This document shows, piece by piece, positions 1-7,972 of a DNA stretch of 64,000 bases. Source of the stretch: an uncultured Eubacterium sp. (GTDB taxonomy: Bacteria > Bacillota > Clostridia > Lachnospirales > Lachnospiraceae); assembly GCA_934322085.1 (NCBI GenBank), contig CAKRGF010000008.1, forward strand, positions 7,568 through 71,567, in the 5' to 3' direction. Below the pieces are notes generated by a model that made no database searches, was not told the origin of the DNA, and saw only the letters and a program-made list of their open reading frames with translations. Position 1 is the stretch's first letter. Each line of letters starts with the position of its first letter. The position numbers and the translations under genes are program-made.

Positions 1-371
1 TCCATACCCGCATCAATCGTCGTGATAATCGTCACAGGTTTATCTCCGGCAAGTGCCTGAATTGCCTTTAACCGCTCAGCCACAATAGCACTTCCGTGGA
101 CATCTGCGCTATAGAAAATCAAATCTTTCGCCGGATAATACATCACATTTTTATCATATAAACGATAATCCTCTAAAAGCTCTCTGGCACGAATTTCGTT
201 GTACGTGACAATCAGGCGGACGTCAGCCAAATCTTCCATGCCATAAATCATATGACACTTCTGTGCCTCCATACCGCCCACTACGGCAGCCGGAGTCTCC
301 CCCTTATCAACCGCAAGCCTTAATTGGGTATATTCCTCCATTTCACGAAGGGGTGCTAATAATGTCTCCAC
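1..371 (-). CDS. mfd: Transcription-repair coupling factor Mfd, N-terminal part (truncated by window edge)
   Basis: Only the first 123 residues are inside the window. The protein is a DNA translocase that removes stalled RNA polymerase from lesions and recruits UvrA. The visible part belongs to the N-terminal UvrB-like module: it contains YYPAKDLIFYSADVHG followed by a segment of the type AERLKAIQAL and a VTIITTIDAG strand, which is the characteristic Mfd arrangement. The start is a GTG at 369-371, preceded by GGAGAG in the end of pth, and the gap to the pth stop is only three bases, so the two are co-transcribed. The order pth-mfd is common in Firmicutes. The helicase domains lie outside the window, so integrity of the gene cannot be judged. 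Confidence 0.88.
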   Translation of the reverse strand, partial: METLLAPLREMEEYTQLRLAVDKGETPAAVVGGMEAQKCHMIYGMEDLADVRLIVTYNEIRARELLEDYRLYDKNVMYYPAKDLIFYSADVHGSAIVAERLKAIQALAGDKPVTIITTIDAGM

Positions 372-374
372 CGT

Positions 375-950
375 TTACTCTCCTGCTTTCTTTCCATTTA
401 CCGCATTCATTGCCGCCTTTACATCTTCCTGCAAAATTGCCAGAAGTCCCTCTTCTGCCAATGCAAACACATCGCGGATTTTTGCGTCATCTTCTTTGCT
501 AAAACGACCTAACACATGTTTTACCAAATCTCCATTTTCCGGTTTTGCCCCCACGCCAATTTTAATTCTCGGAAACTCCTGCGTTCCCAGATGAGCAATA
601 ATACTTTTGATTCCATTGTGCCCGCCCGCACTTCCTTTTGGGCGAATCCGCACCTGTCCGACCGGCATACTGATATCATCGTAAATAATCACAATTTCAT
701 CCGTCGTCAGCTTGTAATAATCCATGAGTGCACGCACACTCTCTCCGCTCAGATTCATATACGTCTGCGGCTGCACAAGCATGACTTTCTGCCCCTCAAT
801 CACACCTTTTCCAACAATCGCTTTTCCTTCTTTACTGCGAAGTGCAATTCCATATTTATCACTCAGATAAGTCACCATATCAAAACCAATATTATGCCTC
901 GTCGCTGCATATTCCGTTCCCGGATTTCCCAGTCCAACAATTAAAAACAT
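375..950 (-). CDS. pth: Peptidyl-tRNA hydrolase
   Basis: 191 residues, the usual length of bacterial Pth, a cytoplasmic esterase that releases peptides from peptidyl-tRNA dropped by ribosomes. Family signatures are all present: FLIVGLGNPG at the N-terminus, TRHNIGF with the catalytic His near residue 19, QPQTYMNLSGE with the substrate-binding Asn, the IIYDD acid motif near residue 90, and GSAGGHNGIKS. The start is the ATG whose complement lies at 948-950. It precedes mfd by three bases and is probably the first gene of that operon, with a candidate promoter about 120 bp upstream (1070-1097). Confidence 0.96.
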   Translation of the reverse strand: MFLIVGLGNPGTEYAATRHNIGFDMVTYLSDKYGIALRSKEGKAIVGKGVIEGQKVMLVQPQTYMNLSGESVRALMDYYKLTTDEIVIIYDDISMPVGQVRIRPKGSAGGHNGIKSIIAHLGTQEFPRIKIGVGAKPENGDLVKHVLGRFSKEDDAKIRDVFALAEEGLLAILQEDVKAAMNAVNGKKAGE

Positions 951-984
951 TTTTCTTCATCCTTTCTGTTTCCAACACGTAACG

Positions 985-1012
985 CCCGGCGGCATCCTAA
1001 GATACCCCCGGG
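985..1012 (-). other. GC-rich hairpin in the pth leader
   Basis: The arms CCCGGCGGCATC and GATACCCCCGGG face each other across CTAA, with two non-Watson-Crick positions. The hairpin lies between the candidate promoter and the pth start, so it would be in the 5' untranslated region. No T-run follows it in the minus direction, so it is not an obvious terminator; a role in mRNA stability is only a guess. Confidence 0.35.
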
Positions 1013-1069
1013 TCAATTTTATTTTCTTAGATTCTAGTTGTATTTTCTTTCAACTTACTTGTGTTCTTT

Positions 1070-1097
1070 ATTGTAACATATCCAGTTTGTTTTGCAA
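1070..1097 (-). promoter_or_regulatory. Candidate sigma-A promoter of pth-mfd
   Basis: Reading the minus strand, TTGCAA (1092-1097) is followed after 16 bp by TACAAT (1070-1075). It sits about 120 bp upstream of the pth start and below the spoVG terminator, the expected place for a promoter. Confidence 0.5.
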
Positions 1098-1145
1098 ACA
1101 CACAAAATTCAATGGTTTGTGACAAGTATGCACTTGCACTGAAAA

Positions 1146-1177
1146 AAAGGCAGGCTGACCAAAGTCAACCTGCCTTT
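1146..1177 (-). terminator. Rho-independent terminator after spoVG
   Basis: Stem AAAGGCAGG-x-TGAC pairs with GTCA-x-CCTGCCTTT around an AAAG-type loop. On the minus strand the second arm runs into seven T residues (complement of 1142-1148). It begins seven bases after the spoVG stop codon and closes the glgC-glgD-spoVG transcript. Confidence 0.88.
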
Positions 1178-1183
1178 CTGGTT

Positions 1184-1444
1184 TTATGCTTTTAACACAT
1201 TATAATATTCGCCAAGAATTGCTTCCTCTAACACTGCCCTCATACAACTGTGAATCGGATGTGCAACATCACGATATTCACCATTTGGCATTTTCCTGTT
1301 CGGCATTGCGACAAATAAGCCCCGCTCACCTTCAATCACTTTGATATCATGAATGGCAAATGCCTCATCCAAAGTAATCGAAGCAACCGCTTTCATTTTC
1401 GCATTTCCATCCACAATCCGAACGCGAACATCTGTTATCTGCAT
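1184..1444 (-). CDS. spoVG: SpoVG, RNA/DNA-binding sporulation and global regulator
   Basis: 86 residues covering the compact SpoVG fold. Recognisable sequence: MQITDVRVRIVDG at the start, ITLDEAFAIHDIKVIEG, then GLFVAMPNRKMPNGEYRDVAHPI, which is the most conserved stretch of the family. SpoVG was named for its role in Bacillus spore cortex formation, and it is a site-specific nucleic-acid-binding protein in other Gram-positives. A strong GGGAGGA ribosome binding site precedes the ATG. It lies 23 bp downstream of glgD on the same strand and shares the terminator at 1146-1177, so it appears to be the third gene of the glycogen operon instead of having its own transcript. This linkage suggests coordination of carbon storage with developmental control, which is inference. 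Confidence 0.95.
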   Translation of the reverse strand: MQITDVRVRIVDGNAKMKAVASITLDEAFAIHDIKVIEGERGLFVAMPNRKMPNGEYRDVAHPIHSCMRAVLEEAILGEYYNVLKA

Positions 1445-1467
1445 CGTATCCTCCCTTCATCTGTCCG

Positions 1468-2589
1468 CTACAATACATAACGATCATTCTTTTCCTGAAT
1501 GATTTTAATGTCATCCGGACTTCCGACATAGTTGGAGTTTGCCCGAATGGTTCCATGACTTTCTACGATGCAATTTTCAATATAAGTGTTATCCCCAATG
1601 TAGACTTCATTTAAAATAATCGAGTTTCGTATTGTACAATTGTTGCCTACATAAACTTCCTTAAACAAAACAGAATCTTCTACCTCACCATTAATGATAC
1701 AACCGCTCGACACAAGACTGTTCTTAACTTTTGCGCCGACATTGTACTTAGCTGGAGGTAAATCTTCTATCTTGGACGCAATCTGTGGGTATTCATTAAA
1801 GAAATACTCTCTTATTTTGCAGTCTAAGAAATCCATATTTGTCTTAAAATAGGAATCAACCGTTGTTACATTGCTCCAATAGGAATCCAACGGATAGGCA
1901 TAAAATTTCTTAATTCCTTTGTAACGGATAAAAATATCCTTTACCAAATCGAATCCATCTTCCGCCCCTGCGCGCTCAATCATTTCAATCAACTGTCTGC
2001 GGCGGATTACATAGATTCCAGTAGAAACCAGCGTTTTAGAAGTCACAATTGGCTTCTCTTCAAACTCGGTCACCCTGCCTTCGATATCAACCGATACGAC
2101 ACCAAACCGGCTCGGGTCATCTACCGTTCCCAAGTCCTTCGTCACGATGGTAACATCAGCATTTTTCTCAATGTGATATTCCAAAAGTTTATTCATATCC
2201 ATCTTGTACACACAGTCACCGGATGCAATGATTACATATGGCTCATGACTTGATTTCAGAAAATCAATGTTCTGTGCAATGGCATCTGCAGTTCCGCGGT
2301 ACCAATAACTATTGTCATGAGTCTGTGTCGGTGTGAATACAAACAAACCGCCTTTTTTACGTCCAAAATCCCACCATTTTGATGAATTTAAGTGCTGTGT
2401 CAATGACTTTGAATTGTACTGCGTAATGACACCAACTTTGTTAATCCGGGAACTGGACATGCTGCTAAGTACAAAATCAATGCTGCGGTATCCACCTGCA
2501 ATCGGCAGTGCTGCTGTCGCACGATTTTTTGTCAGTTCTTTCATGCGGGTACTGGACCCACCTGCTAAAATCAATCCTATTGCTCTCAT
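1468..2589 (-). CDS. glgD: GlgD, glucose-1-phosphate adenylyltransferase regulatory/partner subunit
   Basis: 373 residues, a nucleotidyltransferase fold followed by a left-handed beta-helix. N-terminal [20 protein letters not shown] corresponds to the nucleotide-binding loop, but the Gly-rich motif is altered relative to GlgC (GGSST for GGQGSR), as is usual for GlgD. The helix repeats are visible near the C-terminus (SVLFKEVYVGNNCTI, NSIILNEVYIGDNTYI). In Firmicutes GlgD forms a heteromer with GlgC and strongly raises activity of ADP-glucose synthesis. The ATG overlaps the glgC stop in a TAATG arrangement, pointing to translational coupling and equimolar synthesis. It is shorter than GlgC by about 50 residues. 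Confidence 0.94.
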   Translation of the reverse strand: MRAIGLILAGGSSTRMKELTKNRATAALPIAGGYRSIDFVLSSMSSSRINKVGVITQYNSKSLTQHLNSSKWWDFGRKKGGLFVFTPTQTHDNSYWYRGTADAIAQNIDFLKSSHEPYVIIASGDCVYKMDMNKLLEYHIEKNADVTIVTKDLGTVDDPSRFGVVSVDIEGRVTEFEEKPIVTSKTLVSTGIYVIRRRQLIEMIERAGAEDGFDLVKDIFIRYKGIKKFYAYPLDSYWSNVTTVDSYFKTNMDFLDCKIREYFFNEYPQIASKIEDLPPAKYNVGAKVKNSLVSSGCIINGEVEDSVLFKEVYVGNNCTIRNSIILNEVYIGDNTYIENCIVESHGTIRANSNYVGSPDDIKIIQEKNDRYVL

Positions 2590-3863
2590 TACATGTCACC
2601 TGCCTTTATCAAAGTTTCGCCACCTGCTAAGGTGTTATCCGGGTAATCTTCAATGGTTGTCTTACCCGCTATGGCAGTGTTTTTACCGATGGTAACGCCA
2701 TCTGGAATTACGGTCTTTTCTCCAATCGTAACCAGGTTAAAGGCATAGACATCGGGCTTTAGTTTGTTTGGAATGTCATCTTCGCCTGCACCGAGCACAC
2801 AATTTTCTCCAATCATTGAGCCCTCTGCAATAATTGCACGGTCAAGAACACTGTTCTTACCAATTCTCGCAGAGTTCATAATAATGGAATCACGCACCAC
2901 AGCGCCTTCCTCGATAACAACATCCGATCCGATCACGGAATTATGGACTTCTCCATAAATCTCACAGCCGTCACCCATAATGGCTTTGTCGATCACAGCA
3001 TCTCCTGCAATATACTGTGGACGAATCCATTCGTTACTTGTGTAAATCTTCCAAAACTCTTCGTACAGGTTAAATACCGGAATCAAGTCAATCAATTCCA
3101 TATTCGATTCCCAATACGAACCAAGCGTACCAACATCCTTCCAGTATCCATTATATTCAAAGGCAAAAATGCGGTCGCCCCTCTCATGACAATAAGGTAA
3201 AATATGTTTACCAAAGTCACAGCCCTTCTGGTCTTTCAACTGAATCAAGGCTTCTTTTAATACCGGCCATGAGAAAATGTAAATTCCCATAGAGGCCAGA
3301 TTACTGCGTGGATGTTCCGGTTTTTCCTCAAATTCCAAAATCCGATGGGTATCATCTGTAATACAGACACCAAACCGGCTTGCCTCTTCAATCGGCACCG
3401 GTATCGTCGCCATCGTAATGTCCGCGTGATTTGCCTTATGGAAATCAAGCATTACCTGATAATCCATCTTGTAAATATGGTCACCACCAAGAATTAATAC
3501 ATAATCCGGGTTATAGTACTCCATATAATTCAGGTTCTGGTAAATCGCATTCGCGGTTCCGGTATACCACTCACTGCTTGTGCTTCTCTCATACGGCGGC
3601 AGGATTGACACGCCCCCAATATTGCGGTCAAGGTCCCATGGAATTCCAATGCCGATATGAGTATTCAGCTTCAACGGCTGATACTGTGTCAGCACTCCAA
3701 CGGTATCGACTTCCGAGTTGATACAGTTACTCAACGGAAAATCAATGATTCGATACTTTCCCCCAAAAGCAACAGCAGGTTTTGCTACATTTGCAGTCAA
3801 GACCCCCAGTCTTGACCCTTGCCCCCCAGCAAGCAACATGGCTATCATTTCTTTTTTGATCAT
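2589..3863 (-). CDS. glgC: Glucose-1-phosphate adenylyltransferase, catalytic subunit GlgC
   Basis: 424 residues. Makes ADP-glucose from ATP and glucose-1-phosphate, the committed step of glycogen synthesis. Motifs: [11 protein letters not shown] followed by [20 protein letters not shown] (nucleotide and activator region), GTANAIYQN, the catalytic-metal motif [10 protein letters not shown], and EEKPEHPRS for sugar phosphate binding. The last third is a beta-helix hexapeptide domain. The reading frame stays open further upstream to 4004, but the ATG at 3861-3863 is preferred: it has AGGGGTGAT in front of it and the protein then begins exactly where family members begin. A well-formed promoter lies at 3896-3924. 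glgD follows with a one-base overlap. Confidence 0.96.
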   Translation of the reverse strand: MIKKEMIAMLLAGGQGSRLGVLTANVAKPAVAFGGKYRIIDFPLSNCINSEVDTVGVLTQYQPLKLNTHIGIGIPWDLDRNIGGVSILPPYERSTSSEWYTGTANAIYQNLNYMEYYNPDYVLILGGDHIYKMDYQVMLDFHKANHADITMATIPVPIEEASRFGVCITDDTHRILEFEEKPEHPRSNLASMGIYIFSWPVLKEALIQLKDQKGCDFGKHILPYCHERGDRIFAFEYNGYWKDVGTLGSYWESNMELIDLIPVFNLYEEFWKIYTSNEWIRPQYIAGDAVIDKAIMGDGCEIYGEVHNSVIGSDVVIEEGAVVRDSIIMNSARIGKNSVLDRAIIAEGSMIGENCVLGAGEDDIPNKLKPDVYAFNLVTIGEKTVIPDGVTIGKNTAIAGKTTIEDYPDNTLAGGETLIKAGDM

Positions 3864-3895
3864 GTTATCACCCCTGTTGTTAATATTGTAAAATA

Positions 3896-3924
3896 AGTAT
3901 ACCACATTGTTTAGGTTTTGTGAA
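3896..3924 (-). promoter_or_regulatory. Sigma-A type promoter of glgC-glgD-spoVG
   Basis: Minus strand TTCACA (3919-3924), 17 bp spacer, TATACT (3896-3901), about 33 bp upstream of the glgC start codon. It is back to back with the murC promoter at 4017-4045. Confidence 0.65.
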
Positions 3925-4016
3925 TATTTTTCACAAAATATTTTCTTATGATTCTTAACTTTTGTATATTTTGCACAAATACCATGTGAAAATCTTAAGC
4001 ACATTCACCTTTTTCC

Positions 4017-4045
4017 TTGTATTTTCTCCCCCGTCTATATATAAT
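4017..4045 (+). promoter_or_regulatory. Sigma-A promoter of murC
   Basis: TTGTAT (4017-4022), exactly 17 bp, TATAAT (4040-4045), 54 bp upstream of the murC start codon. The region 3864-4099 is otherwise AT-rich and non-coding and carries the two divergent promoters. Confidence 0.75.
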
Positions 4046-4099
4046 GAATCTGAGGAATCATAATTTTGTTTCCAAATAATAGAAGGAAGGGTGTCATTT

Positions 4100-5482
4100 A
4101 TGTACGAAATCGACTTTACACATCCGGGAAAGATTCATTTTATTGGAATTGGCGGCATTAGTATGAGCGGGTTCGCCGAGCTGCTTCATTCCATGGGCTT
4201 TACCATTACCGGTTCCGACTGGCATGAAAGCAAAATCACAAAACATTTGGAATCTCTCGGCATACAAGTAGTATATGGACAAAGAGAAGAGAATATTACA
4301 AAAGATATCGATTTGGTTGTCTATACCGCAGCGGTTAAAAAGACCAATCCGGAATATCAGGCAGCTGAAAAATTAAATCTTCCGCTGATGGAGCGTGCGG
4401 TTATGGTTGGGCAGGTAATGAAAAATTATTCTTCTGCCATTGCCATCGCAGGAACACACGGAAAGACAACGACCACTTCAATTGCCTCCCATATCTTTTT
4501 GGCAGCAGATCTCGATCCGACAATTTCCGTCGGCGGTATCTTGGAAGCAATCGGCGGTAACATCCGCATTGGCCACTCCAAGCATTTCATTACAGAGGCC
4601 TGCGAATATACCAATAGTTTTCTTCACTTCTTCCCTACTGTGGGAATGATCCTTAATATAGAAGAAGACCATATGGACTTTTTCCATGATCTGGCAGATA
4701 TCCGTAACTCCTTCCATTTGTTTGCGAAACGGATTCCGGAGCATGGCACGTTAATTATCAATGCAGATATTGAAAATTATGAGGAAATTACAGAGGGACT
4801 TTCCTGCCGTGTTATCACATACGGATTAGAAAATAAGGACGCTGATTTTACAGCTGAAAACATTACTTACAATGACCTTGGATGCGGCACCTTTGACGCT
4901 GTCGTACAGGGAGAAGTAAAAGGGCATTTCCATCTGTCCGTAGTCGGCAGACACAATGTTTCCAATACCCTTGCCTGCTTAGCATTAGCTTCTCTCTACG
5001 GCATCGATGACAGCACCGTCCAGAAAGCATTAACTACGTTCCACGGTGCAGACCGCCGCTTTGAATACAAAGGTGAGAAAAACGGATTTACCATCATTGA
5101 TGACTATGCTCATCACCCGACCGAAATCCGCGCAACACTCACAGCAGCGAAAAACTATCCGCACAAAACGTTATGGTGTGCCTTTCAGCCGCACACCTAC
5201 ACACGTACCCGCGCCTTTTTAAAAGATTTCGCCTCTGCTCTTTCTCTGGCAGATAAAGTAATCTTAGCAGACATTTATGCGGCGCGTGAAAAAGACCCGG
5301 GAGATATTTCTTCTGCTGACCTTGCAAGAGAATTGGAAAAACTCGGAAAGGAAGTTCACTATTTACGCAGTTTTGACGAAATCGAAAAATTTATTTTAAA
5401 AAATTTAGTCAACGGCGACCTGTTGATAACTATGGGTGCCGGAAACATAGTAGAAATTGGTGAAAATCTTCTGAACGGCTAA
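4100..5482 (+). CDS. murC: UDP-N-acetylmuramate--L-alanine ligase
   Basis: 460 residues, the usual length. MurC adds L-alanine to UDP-MurNAc, the first amino acid of the peptidoglycan stem peptide, in the cytoplasm. Visible features: Rossmann-like FIGIGGISMSGFAEL for UDP-MurNAc binding, the ATP loop AGTHGKTTTTSI near residue 117, the central-domain EACEYTNSF and NIEEDHMDFF metal ligands, and the C-terminal DDYAHHPTEIRATL and FQPHTYTRT motifs. The ATG at 4100 was chosen over an in-frame GTG at 4091 because GGAAGG ends immediately before that GTG and gives proper spacing only to the ATG. It is transcribed alone: a promoter lies upstream and a hairpin with a T-run lies directly downstream. Confidence 0.96.
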   Translation: MYEIDFTHPGKIHFIGIGGISMSGFAELLHSMGFTITGSDWHESKITKHLESLGIQVVYGQREENITKDIDLVVYTAAVKKTNPEYQAAEKLNLPLMERAVMVGQVMKNYSSAIAIAGTHGKTTTTSIASHIFLAADLDPTISVGGILEAIGGNIRIGHSKHFITEACEYTNSFLHFFPTVGMILNIEEDHMDFFHDLADIRNSFHLFAKRIPEHGTLIINADIENYEEITEGLSCRVITYGLENKDADFTAENITYNDLGCGTFDAVVQGEVKGHFHLSVVGRHNVSNTLACLALASLYGIDDSTVQKALTTFHGADRRFEYKGEKNGFTIIDDYAHHPTEIRATLTAAKNYPHKTLWCAFQPHTYTRTRAFLKDFASALSLADKVILADIYAAREKDPGDISSADLARELEKLGKEVHYLRSFDEIEKFILKNLVNGDLLITMGAGNIVEIGENLLNG

Positions 5483-5483
5483 G

Positions 5484-5513
5484 TTATGAACGTTATCCAC
5501 AACCTTATCAACA
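5484..5513 (+). repeat. DnaA-box-like nonamer array, cluster 1
   Basis: Three nonamers in the same orientation begin right after the murC stop: TTATGAACG at 5484, the perfect consensus DnaA box TTATCCACA at 5493, and TTATCAACA at 5505 (one mismatch). Two inverted single-mismatch copies follow at 5533-5541 and 5561-5569. The first two touch each other head to tail. Partial overlap with the murC terminator stem means the site may serve both purposes. Confidence 0.6.
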
Positions 5514-5547
5514 TTCAGTCGAAAGATACGGTTGTGGATATTTTTTT
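5494..5547 (+). terminator. Terminator of murC
   Basis: An 11-bp perfect stem, TATCCACAACC at 5494-5504 with GGTTGTGGATA at 5530-5540, is followed by seven T residues. The loop of 25 bases is long for a terminator. One arm is formed by a DnaA box and the other by an inverted near-box. Confidence 0.65.
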
Positions 5548-5657
5548 GTTCAAAAAAAAATGTGAATAAATTGCATTTTTTACTTGACAAGCTCAACCAA
5601 CGTAATTTCGGCACATTGACCCACTCTTTCTACCAGAATAGTCTGTTTGTGATTTTG

Positions 5658-5684
5658 TTATGAACATTATGCACATTATCAACA
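5658..5684 (+). repeat. DnaA-box-like nonamer array, cluster 2
   Basis: Three contiguous nonamers with no spacer: TTATGAACA at 5658, TTATGCACA at 5667 and TTATCAACA at 5676. Relative to TTATCCACA they carry two, one and one mismatches. The array lies 36 bp upstream of the -35 element that serves the DnaD-like/DnaC-like operon. The rest of 5483-5791 is AT-rich and has no open reading frame with a ribosome binding site. Confidence 0.6.
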
Positions 5685-5720
5685 GATAAATTCTACATGA
5701 AATGTATGCACATTTGCAAT

Positions 5721-5749
5721 TTGCAACTGTTTTTTCTTTGTGATATACT
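5721..5749 (+). promoter_or_regulatory. Promoter of the DnaD-like/DnaC-like/prs operon
   Basis: TTGCAA (5721-5726), 17 bp, TATACT (5744-5749). A short leader hairpin CAGGTA-x-TACCTG follows at about 5762-5778, just before the ribosome binding site GGAGAAAGGA. Confidence 0.6.
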
Positions 5750-5791
5750 CATCCTTGCTGACAGGTAAAAAATACCTGATGGAGAAAGGAA

Positions 5792-6886
5792 ATGAGTTTT
5801 ATCATGGGATTTACAATTTCCACAACATCGAATTGCGGACTTACTTTGATTCCCAATTCATTTATTCAAAATCATATGCCATCTGCAAATGGCAATTTCG
5901 TGAAAATATATTTGTACCTGGTTATGCTCTGCCAGCATACCGACGCCGCAGGTAATTCATCCATTGATGCTCTTGCCGATTGTTTCGAATGTACGGAAAA
6001 TGACATTTTGCGCGCACTGCGTTACTGGCAGAAAGAAGGACTTCTTTCTTTCACAGAGCAAAATGGCGAGATTACTTCGATTGTTCTTTCTACAGACGCC
6101 TCAGACACTGCATCAGCAGTTACGGCAGAAAGAGAACCGGATATCGATACTTCACCGGTAGTGGAAGAAACCGTTGTACCCGACGGCGTCTCCATTCCGA
6201 AGCGCCAGGAATATACGCCTTTACAGGCGGAGGCACTGATGAAAGATATCGAAATCAGCGAGGCGATTTCGCAGGCAGAAAAGATACTTGGCACAACCCT
6301 TTCCACCACACATCTGCAAATGATTTTATATTTTATGTGTGACATCGGATTTTCGCAGGAGATGATTGCCACCCTGTACCGCACGGCACACAGCCGTGGA
6401 AAGACTTCACCAAAGTATATGGAAGCAATTGGTCTTACGTGGGCGAAAAAGGGGATTACGACGCCAGAGGAAGCAAAGGATGAATCTTCTGCTTTTTCAG
6501 GTCTTTATCATGTCGTAAGCAAGGCACTTGGTCTAAACCGCTCCCTTGCTCCGGCAGAACGCGAAATCATTGATACCTGGAATGATTTCGGCTTTTCTGA
6601 TGAAATTATTGAGCAGGCATGTAAGCGTACGGTTTTGCAGACCGGCGGCACAAACTTAAATTACATAACAAGTATATTAAAAGACTGGCACAAGAAAGGT
6701 GTCCTCACCCTTGCGGACATAGAAAAATGTGACAAGTCATTTCAACAGAAGAAAAAAAACGGGGAGCCAAGAACCTCTTTTGCACAGATAAAAAGAAACC
6801 AGTTTCAGAGTTTTCCTCAAAGAGAGTATTCAAAAGAGGACTACAGTTCTTTGGAAAAGCAGTTACTGCGTAATGTGCAGGCATAA
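5792..6886 (+). CDS. DnaD/DnaB-type replication initiation protein
   Basis: 364 residues. The N-terminal ~90 residues look like the winged-helix domain of Firmicutes primosomal proteins (NFVKIYLYLV, LADCFECTENDILRALRYWQKEGL). Residues ~150-225 and ~240-305 form two DnaD-type domains, each ending in the family signature YxxxIxxxW: Y209-W217 (YMEAIGLTW) and Y291-W299 (YITSILKDW). A polar, low-complexity linker separates the winged helix from the first DnaD domain. Tandem DnaD domains are the layout of Bacillus DnaB, which together with DnaD and DnaI loads the replicative helicase. The helicase-loader-like gene follows 24 bp downstream, so a joint role in primosome assembly is likely. DnaA-box arrays lie upstream. 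Start ATG has a good SD. Confidence 0.87.
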   Translation: MSFIMGFTISTTSNCGLTLIPNSFIQNHMPSANGNFVKIYLYLVMLCQHTDAAGNSSIDALADCFECTENDILRALRYWQKEGLLSFTEQNGEITSIVLSTDASDTASAVTAEREPDIDTSPVVEETVVPDGVSIPKRQEYTPLQAEALMKDIEISEAISQAEKILGTTLSTTHLQMILYFMCDIGFSQEMIATLYRTAHSRGKTSPKYMEAIGLTWAKKGITTPEEAKDESSAFSGLYHVVSKALGLNRSLAPAEREIIDTWNDFGFSDEIIEQACKRTVLQTGGTNLNYITSILKDWHKKGVLTLADIEKCDKSFQQKKKNGEPRTSFAQIKRNQFQSFPQREYSKEDYSSLEKQLLRNVQA

Positions 6887-6910
6887 AACATACGAAAGGA
6901 TTCACTTATT

Positions 6911-7903
6911 ATGCTTTTGACCAACAGTCAGTATGAGCATCTGATGTCTCATTACTATCATCAGCAGCTCAAGGATAATTTCATTTTGAAAAAGCGCATG
7001 AAGGAAGTCCACGATGCAATTCCCCAAATAAATGAATTGGAAAATCAAATTCGTGCACTTTCAATGCAGCATGCTGCCTCTCGCTTAAAAGGGCAGGCCG
7101 ATTCAATTGACTTAGATGCCGAGATTGATAAAATCACAAGGCAAAAAGAAGCCCTGCTTATTCAGCACGGCTATCCGGCTGACTACCTGAAACCGGTTTA
7201 CGAGTGTGCTGACTGTAAGGATACCGGCTATATTGACGGCAGGAAATGTCACTGTTTTGAAAAACTGATTGTTCAGTATTTGTACTCACAGTCAAATTTG
7301 AAAGACGTTTTAGAACATGAGAATTTTTCTCATTTCAATTTGGATTTTTACCCGGATGACTACACCGAAGAGGCAACCGGTGAAACACCGCGCGACAATA
7401 TGCGTCATGTCTTAGAAACCGTGAAAGCCTATTTATCCGGTTTTTCGGACACACCGGGAAATCTTCTGTTATATGGCAACACCGGTGTAGGGAAAACGTT
7501 TTTAACCAACTGTATTGCAAAAGAACTTTTAGACAAGTCTCATACCGTTGTGTACTTGACTTCTCTAAAACTATTTGATATTTTAGAATCGTGCAAATTT
7601 GACCGGGACTTATCACAGACCCAGAAAAATGCTTCGCTTTCTTATTTATTAAGCAGCGATTTGCTCATTATCGATGATTTGGGAACAGAGTTAAACAATA
7701 GTTTTACTTCCTCACAGCTTTACCACTGCATCGATACACGATTAACAAACCGCCATTCCACGATTATTTCAACGAATTTGTCGTTTGATGATTTACGGGA
7801 ACGTTACAGCGAGCGGATTTTCTCCCGGATTACAAGTAATTATACATTATTAAAGATTACCGGAGATGACATTCGTTTGAAAAAGGCAATTATGCAACAT
7901 TAA
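6911..7903 (+). CDS. DnaC/DnaI-like helicase loader ATPase
   Basis: 330 residues. The N-terminal part contains a coiled-coil-like stretch and a cysteine cluster (C99, C102, C113, C115; CADCKDTGYIDGRKCHC), consistent with a small zinc-binding element as in DnaI. The C-terminal half is an AAA+ domain with Walker A GNTGVGKT (189-196), Walker B LLIIDDLGTE (251-260), a sensor-type ISTNLS segment and an arginine-finger candidate in RYSERIFSRI. Such proteins load DnaB helicase onto single-stranded DNA. Position after the DnaD-like gene and before prs supports a chromosomal loader, in contrast to an IstB transposition partner; no transposase gene is nearby. Confidence 0.9.
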   Translation: MLLTNSQYEHLMSHYYHQQLKDNFILKKRMKEVHDAIPQINELENQIRALSMQHAASRLKGQADSIDLDAEIDKITRQKEALLIQHGYPADYLKPVYECADCKDTGYIDGRKCHCFEKLIVQYLYSQSNLKDVLEHENFSHFNLDFYPDDYTEEATGETPRDNMRHVLETVKAYLSGFSDTPGNLLLYGNTGVGKTFLTNCIAKELLDKSHTVVYLTSLKLFDILESCKFDRDLSQTQKNASLSYLLSSDLLIIDDLGTELNNSFTSSQLYHCIDTRLTNRHSTIISTNLSFDDLRERYSERIFSRITSNYTLLKITGDDIRLKKAIMQH

Positions 7904-7972
7904 GTATGTTTTTCTTTCTGTTGCTGCAAACTATAAACCTACAACACAATATTTACACGGAGGACTTTAATC

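Noticed and set aside
3864..4004. N-terminal extension of glgC
   Set aside because: It would run through the promoter and SD of glgC; residues are not of the GlgC family.
5484..5684. Chromosomal replication origin (oriC)
   Set aside because: DnaA-box clusters are present, but dnaA, dnaN, rpmH or gyrase genes are not in the neighbourhood and no AT-rich unwinding element with a DnaA-trio was identified with certainty. Kept as regulatory or titration site.
5740..5955. 71-codon plus-strand frame overlapping the start of the DnaD-like gene
   Set aside because: It overlaps the DnaD-like gene in another frame and has no SD or family match.
6911..7903. IstB, the ATPase of IS21-type elements
   Set aside because: No IstA transposase or terminal repeats nearby; the DnaD-like neighbour supports a helicase loader.
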